From the NCBI GenBank assembly GCA_900544705.1, contig UQWH01000054.1:1-13551 (forward strand): a stretch of 13,551 nt of DNA, read 5' to 3'. Shown one piece after another: positions 1-6,840 of this stretch. Both the position numbers and the translations under genes were made by a program. Every line of letters starts with the position of its first letter. The stretch's first letter is position 1. This stretch comes from an uncultured Eubacteriales bacterium. Its GTDB lineage: Bacteria; Bacillota; Clostridia; Oscillospirales; Oscillospiraceae. The notes under the pieces are model-generated. The model made no database searches and had not been told where the DNA came from. It was given only the letters and a program-made list of their open reading frames with translations.

Positions 1-617
1 TCTACGGCGCCAACGTGCTGAATCCGGGGCGGTACAATGACAACGGCAGCGTCCACACGAACAATTCCCTCCTGTCGCACATTGCCTATGGACTGTATAA
101 GAGCGGGATGTCCCTGGCGGAGGAGAGCAAGCTCTGGTTTACCTCCATTGAGCTGATCACGCCGCTGTCGGATTACGACGACGTGTACGCCTGCCTGCTT
201 TTCAGCGCCCGCATCAACGGGCTGGAGCAGTATGCCGACACGATTACGCGCCTGTTTACCGAAGCGGGACTGCTGGGTGACCGCGAGCAGACTGCCTACG
301 CCGCGGTGCGTGCCGACTGCGGCCGTGTGGAATTCAGCGTTTCCGATGCGCTTGCGCAAGGGTATGATTTTGTGGCGGTCTACACAACAGGGCAGGACGG
401 ATCCGGGGTGTATCAGTTCTCCGTCTGCCCGGATGTGAACGCGAGAGTGTCCTTCCTCCTCCCGGCGGGACAGTATATGCTTGTCTACGGACATCCGACG
501 CAGGAAGGCGTTGCCTATTATGGCTATCACTCCACAGGCTGGGCGGCCGGAACGGACGGCCTTGCCTATGTGGAGGTCACGGCGGGGCAGACGACCCGCC
601 TGAACGACATCCGTTAA
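1..617 (+). CDS. M4 (thermolysin-like) metallopeptidase, C-terminal part, 5' end outside window
   Basis: Secreted zinc endopeptidase of family M4; only the last ~205 codons are present, read in frame from base 3. The motif NDNGSVHTN matches the thermolysin segment that carries the catalytic proton-donor histidine (His231 of thermolysin), here the CAC codon at 54-56. The helical segment after it (to about base 280, ending EAGLL) fits the thermolysin C-terminal alpha domain. The zinc-binding HExxH helix would lie upstream of the window. About 110 residues follow the peptidase domain (roughly bases 281-614); they are rich in Gly, Tyr, Val and Thr and look like an extracellular beta-sandwich appendage, which I could not assign to a named family. 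The stop TAA overlaps the ribosome site of the next gene 13 bases on, so it is probably co-transcribed with the two lipoprotein genes. Family assignment is fairly secure; the substrate is unknown. Confidence 0.8.
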   Translation, partial: YGANVLNPGRYNDNGSVHTNNSLLSHIAYGLYKSGMSLAEESKLWFTSIELITPLSDYDDVYACLLFSARINGLEQYADTITRLFTEAGLLGDREQTAYAAVRADCGRVEFSVSDALAQGYDFVAVYTTGQDGSGVYQFSVCPDVNARVSFLLPAGQYMLVYGHPTQEGVAYYGYHSTGWAAGTDGLAYVEVTAGQTTRLNDIR

Positions 618-630
618 GGAGGCGGCTGAA

Positions 631-2136
631 ATGAAACAGAAAAGAATCTGCCTGCTGCTTGCGGCGCTGGTGCTGGCCGCATTTCTGAGCGGCTGCGGCC
701 GGGAATTCAAAACCAACGCCGCGCAGAAGTCCGGCGAGCTGCTGCCGATCCCGGAGGGACAGCAGGCATCTGCCAGCCCGGACGGGACCTTCTCCTTCCT
801 GTGCCCCTCGTCTGCCACGGTGCAGTGGGATGAGGACGGCGCTTACGTCTACACGGTCTCTCCGGGCGAAACGCCGTACATTCTCGTTTATTACGCCAAA
901 GGAACGAGCTTCCAGCCCGATTCCTATTTTGCAAGCTATGCGCGGATGGTCAAAAAGGAGCACAAAGAGGCAAAGTTCGGCAAGATCTCCCAGACGACCA
1001 TTGGCGAGAAAACGCTCTACATGCTGCGCAGCGAGGTGAAGGGCGACGGCACGACCTACGTCATTGACCGCTATCTGGAAATTTATCCCGATTGCAGCGT
1101 GCAGTACACCATCAAGACAAACCATGCCGGCAGTGAGGATCCTGTCTTTGCCGCGCTGGTGGAAAGCCTCTGTTTCGGCACGGACATCTATGGCGAACCG
1201 GAGCAGCCTGCGCTTTACGGCGACCTTCGCTCCGTGGCGAACGCCGAGGTCGGCATCTCCATGTCGGCCCCCGGCGGGCTGGAGATGCAGCAGATCCCCA
1301 TCGGCCTGTTCGCGCAGGATGAGCATATGCTGCTCTTTGCGTCCTATCAGAACAGCGACGCAGCGGGCGCTGCGATCTATGATGCGGACGATTTTCTCGC
1401 GCGGATCGGCTCTGTGGAGGGACTGTTGCAGGCACAGCTTGGTGTAGACAGCGTCTCCATCCAGAACGGCGCCGCGGAGCAGGTAGGAAATTTCCAGGCC
1501 TACGTGTTCCCGCTTCAGGTCGCCGTAGGCAGCTTCACAGGAAGCGGAAAGCTCTACCTGACGAACGCCGCGAACGCCGGGTGCTACATCCTCTACTATG
1601 CCGTTGCGGAGGGAAGCGGACTGGAGTCGCTTGCCGAGCAGTGTATCAGCAGCTTTTCGACCGACAGTGCCCCGCAGAATACGCCGCAGTACCAGATGTT
1701 TACCGACAGCCAGCACAGCTTTTCCTTCCTCTACCGTGCCGGTGTGACGGACAAAACCGCGCAGGATATGGGCGGCATAGCGGCCATTGAGCTGTCGGAC
1801 AGCGACTTCGTGCTGGTCACGCCGCTGTCGCAGAGCACCGAAGGTGTCAGCTCCGCATCGGAATACCTGACCAAATATGCGCAGGAGCTTCAGACCAACC
1901 ATCCGGAAATTGCCTACACGGTGTCCGGTCCGGCGGCGGAGTCGGGCGGCCGCTATGCCTTTGAAACGGTAAAAATCACCTATACCTATGAGGAAACACC
2001 GCGTGTCCTGACCCTGAGCGCCTGCGACGGCGCGAACGGAACGATCTGGACGGTGCTCAGCACGGGGACGGAGGCCAGCGCTTCTGCATTGGAAACGCTG
2101 CACGGTGATATTCTCTGGTCGCTCCGCGTGAACTGA
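631..2136 (+). CDS. lipoprotein of 501 aa with three tandem alpha/beta modules, function unknown
   Basis: The product starts with a short basic n-region, a hydrophobic stretch and the lipobox LSGC with Cys22, so it should be a lipid-anchored protein on the outer face of the membrane. After a short linker I see three successive segments of about 130-150 residues (roughly 48-185, 198-340 and 355-501). Each opens with a strand of the kind FSFLCP or FSFLYR and closes with a helix and a short strand (LVESLCFG, LAEQCISSFS, LHGDILWSLRVN). That layout resembles PsbP/DcrB-like folds found in clostridial lipoproteins, but this is a shape match, not proven homology. The start is fixed by AAGGAGG at 616-622, eight bases before ATG. 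It sits 13 bases after the M4 peptidase gene and 13 bases before a second lipoprotein, suggesting one transcript. No catalytic motif is recognisable. Confidence 0.85.
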   Translation: MKQKRICLLLAALVLAAFLSGCGREFKTNAAQKSGELLPIPEGQQASASPDGTFSFLCPSSATVQWDEDGAYVYTVSPGETPYILVYYAKGTSFQPDSYFASYARMVKKEHKEAKFGKISQTTIGEKTLYMLRSEVKGDGTTYVIDRYLEIYPDCSVQYTIKTNHAGSEDPVFAALVESLCFGTDIYGEPEQPALYGDLRSVANAEVGISMSAPGGLEMQQIPIGLFAQDEHMLLFASYQNSDAAGAAIYDADDFLARIGSVEGLLQAQLGVDSVSIQNGAAEQVGNFQAYVFPLQVAVGSFTGSGKLYLTNAANAGCYILYYAVAEGSGLESLAEQCISSFSTDSAPQNTPQYQMFTDSQHSFSFLYRAGVTDKTAQDMGGIAAIELSDSDFVLVTPLSQSTEGVSSASEYLTKYAQELQTNHPEIAYTVSGPAAESGGRYAFETVKITYTYEETPRVLTLSACDGANGTIWTVLSTGTEASASALETLHGDILWSLRVN

Positions 2137-2149
2137 AAGGAGAAAGTAT

Positions 2150-3109
2150 ATGAAAAAATGGATTGCGGCGGCGCTTGCGGCGCTGCTGGTTGCCGGTTGC
2201 CTGTCCGCCTGCGGAAAGACGGACGTCGGCGGCCTCGGAACTGATGATCGCCTGAGCGCATCGGGCGCGCAGAGTCCGTCCGGCGGCGACGGCCAGCCGT
2301 CGGGCAGCATCCCCTCGGAGAACACACCGACGGAGCCGTCCTCCGAGTCCGGCTCGCAGAGCGGCGGGCTGGTGTTGGAAGCCTATACAGGAGACGGCTT
2401 TTCCATGCTTGCGCCACAGGGGTGGCGGGTTGCAACGGGGGGAGACGGCGTGAATTTCTACTTCATAATGGCCGACCCGCAGAATGATGACCGGATGGTT
2501 TTCCATTTTGGAAGGCTGGAACCGTTTTTGAAGTCCGAGGAGGCGCGCCAGTCATGGCAGTACTGGGATCCCCGTACGGGCGACGGCACACTCTATTTCA
2601 GTAAGGCACCCGTGTGTATGGAAAAGACGGCGAAGGGACTGATTGATTGCTGGGACGAGTGTATTTCCTTTCAGGATTATCTTGGCGCCGTGCTCTTTCC
2701 GCAGTTTAACAATCGCACGGTTCTGAGCTGCGACAGCTATGCGGGTTCGCTTGCGGCGGCCGGACAGGATCAGACCGTCGCTGTGGCCAGCGGCACGACG
2801 GCTTCCGGCCGGAATGCATACCTGACCTTATCCGCTGCAATATTTGACCCCGGTTATCTTGATATTTTTGAAGAGGGAATCGATACATATTACATGATAG
2901 CCTATGAGGTCAATGGTATCGTGATGCCGCAGGACTGCCCGGAGGATGTGGCGAAATCGCTGGCCATGTGCCTTTCCAGCCTGCAATTCACGCAGGAATT
3001 TGTGGATCGCGCGAACCGGCAGAGTGACGAGCAGCTTGCCGGCGTCTTACAGCGTTCCGCAGAGAACGAAGCGCTGATGGATGCCATTCTGCGCAAGTGG
3101 GGCTATTGA
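2150..3109 (+). CDS. lipoprotein of 319 aa with Ser/Gly/Pro-rich linker, function unknown
   Basis: The N-terminus has a signal sequence with lipobox LSAC and acylation site Cys21. Residues about 31-73 form a low-complexity linker rich in Ser, Gly, Pro and Glu, the usual spacer between lipid anchor and folded domain. The folded part (about 74-290) begins with an amphipathic strand followed by GFSMLAPQGW, similar in style to the module openings in the preceding lipoprotein, and ends with a charged helix (about 285-319). The start is supported by AAAGGA at 2136-2141, which overlaps the preceding TGA. It is the last gene of this group: a strong hairpin terminator begins seven bases after its stop. 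I do not recognise a specific family. A PsbP/DcrB-like fold is possible, and a partner role with the neighbouring lipoprotein or peptidase is only inferred from position. Confidence 0.85.
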   Translation: MKKWIAAALAALLVAGCLSACGKTDVGGLGTDDRLSASGAQSPSGGDGQPSGSIPSENTPTEPSSESGSQSGGLVLEAYTGDGFSMLAPQGWRVATGGDGVNFYFIMADPQNDDRMVFHFGRLEPFLKSEEARQSWQYWDPRTGDGTLYFSKAPVCMEKTAKGLIDCWDECISFQDYLGAVLFPQFNNRTVLSCDSYAGSLAAAGQDQTVAVASGTTASGRNAYLTLSAAIFDPGYLDIFEEGIDTYYMIAYEVNGIVMPQDCPEDVAKSLAMCLSSLQFTQEFVDRANRQSDEQLAGVLQRSAENEALMDAILRKWGY

Positions 3110-3115
3110 CGGCAT

Positions 3116-3160
3116 TTGCGCGGCACGGGCGGGAATTCCCACCCGTGCCGCGCAAGTTTT
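3116..3160 (+). terminator. intrinsic terminator of the peptidase/lipoprotein unit
   Basis: A 14-bp perfect stem pairs 3116-3129 with 3142-3155. The apex holds the self-complementary decamer gggaattccc (3131-3140), so the hairpin can extend almost without a loop. The 3' side is followed by G and TTTT (3157-3160). It lies immediately after the second lipoprotein stop. The opposite strand has no T-run after the stem, so it probably works only for plus-strand transcription. Confidence 0.85.
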
Positions 3161-3170
3161 CACTGCCCAC

Positions 3171-3199
3171 TTGACGCGGACGGCGATCAATGCTAAAAT
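3171..3199 (+). promoter_or_regulatory. sigma-70/SigA-type promoter of tRNA-Leu
   Basis: The -35 hexamer TTGACG (3171-3176) and the -10 hexamer TAAAAT (3194-3199) are separated by exactly 17 bp, and the -10 is preceded by TGC, giving an extended -10. Transcription should start near 3206, about a dozen bases before the mature tRNA 5' end at 3219. It follows the upstream terminator directly, so the tRNA has its own transcription unit. Confidence 0.85.
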
Positions 3200-3218
3200 A
3201 GGAGCGATCTTATGATTT

Positions 3219-3305
3219 GCCGCCATGATGAAATCGGTAGACATAGCAGACTTAAAATCTGCCGGTAGAAATACCGTGCCGGTTCGATTCCGGCTGGCGG
3301 CACCA
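3219..3305 (+). tRNA. tRNA-Leu (anticodon UAA)
   Basis: A complete class II cloverleaf of 87 nt. The acceptor stem GCCGCCA (3219-3225) pairs with TGGCGGC (3295-3301). The D-stem ATG pairs with CAT (3228-3230/3242-3244). The anticodon stem GCAGA/TCTGC (3246-3250/3258-3262) encloses the loop CTTAAAA with anticodon TAA at 3253-3255. A long variable arm (about 3263-3277, stem CGGTA/TACCG) is typical of tRNA-Leu. The T-arm GCCGG-TTCGATT-CCGGC spans 3278-3294. Discriminator A is at 3302 and the CCA end is encoded at 3303-3305. It decodes UUA, and UUG by wobble. Confidence 0.97.
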
Positions 3306-3337
3306 AAGGGAAGCAGCCGGGAGGCAGCTTCCCTTTT
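3305..3337 (+). terminator. intrinsic terminator of the tRNA-Leu unit
   Basis: The stem AAAGGGAAGC (3305-3314) pairs with GCTTCCCTTT (3327-3336). After an A-A mismatch the inner GCC/GGC can pair over a GGGA loop. The run TTTT at 3334-3337 closes it. The stem begins at the last base of the encoded CCA end, so the tRNA transcript ends very close to its mature 3' end. Confidence 0.85.
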
Positions 3338-3352
3338 ATCACATATCATAAC

Positions 3353-3395
3353 AAAAACAGCCCCGGTCACTGGAATTCCAGCGCCCGGGGGTGCT
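3353..3395 (-). terminator. intrinsic terminator of the fumC-hdr-flx-frd operon
   Basis: Read on the minus strand, a GC-rich stem (AGC then CCCCGG, pairing with CCGGGGCT, with a small bulge) begins directly after the stop of the small membrane protein gene and is followed by GTTTTTG. The + coordinates of the arms are about 3359-3366 and 3385-3395, and the T-run corresponds to the A-run 3353-3357. The loop contains the palindrome CTGGAATTCCAG. It faces the tRNA terminator only 15 bases away, so the two units converge and stop back to back. Confidence 0.75.
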
Positions 3396-3396
3396 T

Positions 3397-3693
3397 TTAT
3401 TTTGCTGTCTGGCAATTTGGGCAGACATACTCATTGTGCCGATAGTGGAAATACAGGAAGATTTCCACCGAGATCATCAGCAGGTTCGGGAAATAGAACC
3501 AGAAAGCCAGATTGTAGGTGTGCGTGAGCAGCTTCGCAATGATGCCGCAGACATAGCCGAAGGCGATGAAGCACATGAAGAAGGGACTTTTGCCCTTCGT
3601 GGATTTGGTGCGCAGGGAACGCACGATCGCCAGCGGCCACGACAGGCCGAAGCAGACGATCATCAGCGTTTCAAAAAAACTTGCCCAGTTCAT
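3397..3693 (-). CDS. small three-helix membrane protein, PQ-loop/SemiSWEET-like
   Basis: The 98-residue product has three predicted membrane helices (about 5-25, 38-57 and 62-83) and a cytoplasmic-looking tail with a CPNC pair (Cys91, Cys94). The first helix ends in WP followed by a basic loop, SLRTKSTKGKS, before the second helix. This is the arrangement of a single PQ-loop repeat as in SemiSWEET half-transporters, in which a proline at the helix 1 end acts as a hinge. The resemblance is by pattern only. The start is supported by AAGGAG at 3704-3709. It lies 22 bases after the fumarate-reductase-type flavoprotein gene, on the same strand, and just before the operon terminator, so it is the last gene of that transcript. 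A transport or regulatory role for the redox operon is only suggested by position. Confidence 0.75.
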   Translation of the reverse strand: MNWASFFETLMIVCFGLSWPLAIVRSLRTKSTKGKSPFFMCFIAFGYVCGIIAKLLTHTYNLAFWFYFPNLLMISVEIFLYFHYRHNEYVCPNCQTAK

Positions 3694-3715
3694 TTTTCAA
3701 GCTTCTCCTTATTCC

Positions 3716-5314
3716 TCAACGGTGGCGCGTGTAGTCCGGCAGAAGCTTCGGGGAGAGCTGCGGCGCATCCGTACAGGCGGCCCTGCGCTGCGCTTCAAAT
3801 TCGTCCACGTGCGCGAGCGTCAGGCTGCCGACCGTTACGGTTTTCGCCTTCGCAGCGGCGTTCTTGCCTGCGCTGCGGCCAAAGACGATGATGTCCAGCA
3901 GACTGTTGCCCATCAGGCGGTTGCGGCCGTGGATGCCTCCGACCACCTCGCCGGCGGCAAAGAGGTTTTCCACGTCGGTCTGGCCGTCCGGGGTGATGTG
4001 CAGGCCGCCGTTCTGGTAGTGCAGCGTCGGATAGACAAGGATCGGCTCCCTGCGGATGTCGATGCCGTGCTTGCCGAACATCCGCAGCATGGCGGGAATG
4101 CGCTTTTCAATCGTGCCCTCGCCGTGCTTCAGCTCAATCATGGGCGTGTCCAGCCAGACGGCAAAGCCCTCGGGGGTGGGAACGCCGTTGCGGCGGTCAG
4201 TGCACTCGCGAATGATGGATGCGGCGGCGACGTCGCGGGTTTCCAGCGGGTTCATAAAGACCTCGCCGTTGGCGTTGACCAGCATTGCGCCGACGGAGCG
4301 CACCTTTTCCGTGACCAGCGCGCCGTAGATCTGCGCGGGGAAGGCGGCGCCGGTGGGGTGGTACTGGAGCGTGTCGGGATACAGGAGCTTCGCGCCCGCG
4401 CGGTAGCCGAGCACCAGACCGTCGGCGGTCGCGCCGTAGTGGTTGGAGGTCGGGAAGCCCTGATAGTGCAGACGGCCCGCACCGCCCGTGGCGAGAATGA
4501 CCGTCTTGGCCTTCGCGACGAGCAGGTCGTTCGTTTCCATGTTCATAAGGACCGCGCCCGCGCAGCGGCCGGCGTCGTCCTTGATCAGCTCGATGGCGGC
4601 GGTGTAGTCCACGACTTCGATGCCGCGGTTCAGAACCTCGTCGCGCAGGGTGCGCATGATCTCCGCGCCGGAATAGTCTTTCGCCGCGTGCATCCGCTTG
4701 CGGGAGGTGCCGCCGCCGTGGGTGGTGATCATCGTGCCGTCCGGCGCCTTGTCAAATTCCACGCCCAGTTCGGACAGCCAACCGATGGCCTCCGGCGCCT
4801 GCGTGACGAGCTTGTAGAGAAGATCCTTCTGCGCGGCAAAGTGCCCGCCGCCGTAGGCGTCGAGGAAGTGCTGCGCGGGGGAGTCGTTGGGCTTGTCGGC
4901 GGCCTGAATGCCGCCCTCGGCCATCATGGTGTTCGCGTCGCCCATGCGGAGCTTGGTGACGATCAGAACCTTTGCACCCGCGTTGTCGGCCTCGATTGCC
5001 GCCGACGCGCCTGCGCCGCCGCCGCCGATGACCAGAACGTCGGTCTCATAGTCCGGGTGGGACAGATCAACGTGCTTTCCCAGTAGGCGGGACTGGCCTT
5101 CCAGCAGCCTTCGCAGCTCCAGAGGAACCTTGCTGCCCTTGTTCGGGCCGAAGTCCAGCGCGGCGAACTGGCTTTCGCGGTAGTCCGGGTGATAGGTTTT
5201 CAGAAGAACGTCTTTTTCCCCCGCGGTCATGCGCCGCGGCTCCAGACGGAGATTCGCCTCCCGCGCGGCTTCGACCTTGCGGATGGATTCCAGCATTTTT
5301 TCATCCTGATACAT
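3716..5314 (-). CDS. frdA: fumarate reductase/succinate dehydrogenase-type flavoprotein subunit
   Basis: FAD enzyme of the fumarate reductase family, 532 aa, probably reducing fumarate to succinate in the cytoplasm. The FAD Rossmann motif GGGGAGA is at 97-103 and the second flavin contact ATGG at 275-278. By eye alignment with E. coli FrdA the substrate residues are all kept: His319 (QYHPTG), Thr335-Glu336, the proton-donor Arg360 (ETRDV), His432 (LHYQNGG) and Arg466 (HGRNRLMGNSL). The histidine that binds FAD covalently in FrdA is replaced by Asn128 (ANTMMAEGG), so FAD is probably non-covalent. About 90 extra residues precede the FAD motif, and the chain ends only about 60 residues after GNSLLD, lacking the usual C-terminal helical domain. 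There is no signal peptide. AAGGAGGG at 5321-5328 sets the start and overlaps the stop of the Fe-S subunit gene upstream. It could also act as a thiol:fumarate reductase like TfrA; another enoate as substrate is less likely. Confidence 0.9.
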   Translation of the reverse strand: MYQDEKMLESIRKVEAAREANLRLEPRRMTAGEKDVLLKTYHPDYRESQFAALDFGPNKGSKVPLELRRLLEGQSRLLGKHVDLSHPDYETDVLVIGGGGAGASAAIEADNAGAKVLIVTKLRMGDANTMMAEGGIQAADKPNDSPAQHFLDAYGGGHFAAQKDLLYKLVTQAPEAIGWLSELGVEFDKAPDGTMITTHGGGTSRKRMHAAKDYSGAEIMRTLRDEVLNRGIEVVDYTAAIELIKDDAGRCAGAVLMNMETNDLLVAKAKTVILATGGAGRLHYQGFPTSNHYGATADGLVLGYRAGAKLLYPDTLQYHPTGAAFPAQIYGALVTEKVRSVGAMLVNANGEVFMNPLETRDVAAASIIRECTDRRNGVPTPEGFAVWLDTPMIELKHGEGTIEKRIPAMLRMFGKHGIDIRREPILVYPTLHYQNGGLHITPDGQTDVENLFAAGEVVGGIHGRNRLMGNSLLDIIVFGRSAGKNAAAKAKTVTVGSLTLAHVDEFEAQRRAACTDAPQLSPKLLPDYTRHR

Positions 5315-5326
5315 GGCGATCCCTCC

Positions 5327-6001
5327 TTATTTCTCAATCTCGCGGTGGTTGTAGAGCTCCTGCATTTCGGACAGGGGCTTGCCCATCAGATCTTCCAGCA
5401 GCGATTCGAACTTGCCCTCGTTGATCTCCTCAATGCGTTTGTCCAGATGTGCGCAGTGCGGTGCAAGGTACTTGCCGTTCAGGCGGCGCGCCAGCATCGC
5501 GACCTGCGGATGGGAGATCCCGGCGGGGCAGCGGGAGGAGCAGACACCGCACATGACGCAGTCGAAGGATTCCTCCGCGCACTTTTCGTATTCGCCGCGC
5601 TGGGCGTAGGCGATGTACTGCATGACGTTCAGACCCTGCGTGCAGGCTTTGGTGCAGGCATTGCAGCCGACGCAGGCGTAGATCTCCGGATAGAGCTGCA
5701 TCATGATCTGCTGTGTGGGCTTGATCTTTTCCATGTCGTAGACAGCCTTGACCAGCGGGAAGAAGGGCAGCGTCGCGACATACATATTGTTTTCCACCTT
5801 GGTCGAGCAGGCGAGGCATGCCTTGAGCTCCCGGTCACCCGCGATGCGGTAGATCGTCGCGCAGGCACCGCAGAAGCCGTTGCGGCAGCCGCAGCCGCGG
5901 ACGAGCTGGTAGCCGGAATACTCCATGGCTTCCATGATGGTCAGACTTTCCGGCACCTCGTATTTCTTGCCGAAGAGGAAAACATTGACGGTTTTTTCCA
6001 T
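5327..6001 (-). CDS. frdB: fumarate reductase-type iron-sulfur subunit (FrdB/TfrB N-terminal-like)
   Basis: A 224-aa electron-transfer subunit expected to feed the adjacent flavoprotein. Residues 1-75 form a plant-type [2Fe-2S] domain with Cys37/39, Cys44, Cys47 and Cys62/65. The second half has two complete Cx2Cx2Cx3C motifs (Cys110-113-116-120 and Cys148-151-154-158), predicting two [4Fe-4S] clusters. Respiratory SdhB/FrdB has C-x5-C-x3-C as its second motif and a [3Fe-4S] cluster next to quinone, so this protein looks built for a soluble partner. Methanogen TfrB carries an extra HdrB-like CCG half, which is absent here but encoded separately as HdrB in the same operon. The start at 6001 is chosen because AAGGAG (6009-6014) precedes it, overlapping the stop of the gene upstream; the open frame continues to 6712 but only inside the neighbouring gene. 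The stop is 12 bases before the flavoprotein start. Confidence 0.88.
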   Translation of the reverse strand: MEKTVNVFLFGKKYEVPESLTIMEAMEYSGYQLVRGCGCRNGFCGACATIYRIAGDRELKACLACSTKVENNMYVATLPFFPLVKAVYDMEKIKPTQQIMMQLYPEIYACVGCNACTKACTQGLNVMQYIAYAQRGEYEKCAEESFDCVMCGVCSSRCPAGISHPQVAMLARRLNGKYLAPHCAHLDKRIEEINEGKFESLLEDLMGKPLSEMQELYNHREIEK

Positions 6002-6012
6002 GGCTTTTCTCC

Positions 6013-6840
6013 TTAATACTCGTCCGGCAGGGCGTCCAGCTCGTCGAAGCGGAACACCGGGCCGTCCTTGCAGACGTACTTGGAGCCGATGTTGCAGCGC
6101 CCGCATTTGCCGAGGGCGCATTTCATTTTCAGCTCCAGCGTGGTATAGATCTGTTCCTTGGCAAAGCCAAGCTCCATCAGCCCGGCCAGCGTGAATTTGA
6201 TCATAATGGGCGGGCCGCACATGACGACGGTCTTGTCCGTCGGGAATTCCAGCTCCTTGACGTAGTTGGGAACGAAGCCGACGTGACCGTCCCAGTTGTC
6301 CTGCGCGCGGTCGATGGTCAGGTGGACGTTGATGCCGTCCTCTTTGCACCATTCGTCGAGGATCTCCTGGAAATCGACCAGATCTTCCTTCGAGCGCGAA
6401 CCGTAGACGATGTCGATTTTGCCGTAGCGGTCGCGGTAATGGCGGCAGTAGTTGATGACGGAATGCAGGGGCGCAAGGCCGATGCCGCCGGCGATGAACA
6501 GCAGATCCTTGCCAGCAAATGCGGTGTCCACGGGGAAGCCGTTTCCATAGGGGCCGCGCAGCGTGAGCTGCTGCCCCGGCTCCATGCCGTGCAGCCACGA
6601 GGTCACGCAGCCGCACTTTTTGATGGAGAATTCCAGAAAGCGTTCCTCCGTCGGGGAGGAGGTGATGGAAAACAGCGCCTCGCCCACACCGGGCATGGAG
6701 AGCATCGCGCACTGGCCGGGGATGTGCGCAAAGGGCTTTTTGCCGTTCCGGTCGACCACGCGGAAGGTCTTGACATCGGGCGTGTCCACGCGGATGTCCG
6801 TGACCTCAACGAGCATGGGAATCAGCGGATCGTTTCTCAT
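6013..6840 (-). CDS. flxA: FlxA-like FAD/NAD(P)H-binding oxidoreductase subunit with C-terminal [2Fe-2S]
   Basis: A 275-aa member of the ferredoxin-NADP reductase superfamily close in build to HydG/AsrB/PyrK and FlxA. It is the expected entry point for NADH (or NADPH) electrons. Residues 1-105 form the FAD-binding barrel (FSITSS at 57-62, LRGPYGNGFP at 94-103). Residues 110-235 form the pyridine nucleotide domain (LLFIAGGIGLAPL at 113-125, CGPPIM at 208-213). The tail has Cys241, Cys246, Cys249 and Cys257 in a Cx4Cx2Cx7C pattern that fits a [2Fe-2S] cluster. The start at 6840 makes an ATGA overlap with the stop of the preceding gene and has GGAGGGG at 6849-6855; an in-frame ATG at 6897 would overlap the neighbour by 61 bases with no comparable need. 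The NADH versus NADPH preference cannot be read with confidence. Confidence 0.87.
   Translation of the reverse strand: MRNDPLIPMLVEVTDIRVDTPDVKTFRVVDRNGKKPFAHIPGQCAMLSMPGVGEALFSITSSPTEERFLEFSIKKCGCVTSWLHGMEPGQQLTLRGPYGNGFPVDTAFAGKDLLFIAGGIGLAPLHSVINYCRHYRDRYGKIDIVYGSRSKEDLVDFQEILDEWCKEDGINVHLTIDRAQDNWDGHVGFVPNYVKELEFPTDKTVVMCGPPIMIKFTLAGLMELGFAKEQIYTTLELKMKCALGKCGRCNIGSKYVCKDGPVFRFDELDALPDEY

Noticed and set aside
577..2325. A 582-codon minus-strand open frame across the two lipoprotein genes
   Set aside because: Low-information Arg/Ala-rich product; the plus strand has signal peptides, lipoboxes and good ribosome sites.
3219..3305. tRNA-Leu as an integration (attachment) site
   Set aside because: No integrase gene and no direct repeat of the tRNA 3' end is visible in the window.
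3566..5086. A 506-codon plus-strand open frame opposite the FrdA-like gene
   Set aside because: Antisense shadow; the opposite strand has a full set of fumarate reductase active-site motifs.
6002..6712. An extension of the FrdB-like frame back to 6712
   Set aside because: Those codons lie inside the FlxA-like gene in another frame and encode an Arg-rich sequence without domain features; the [2Fe-2S] domain begins at 6001 after a good ribosome site.
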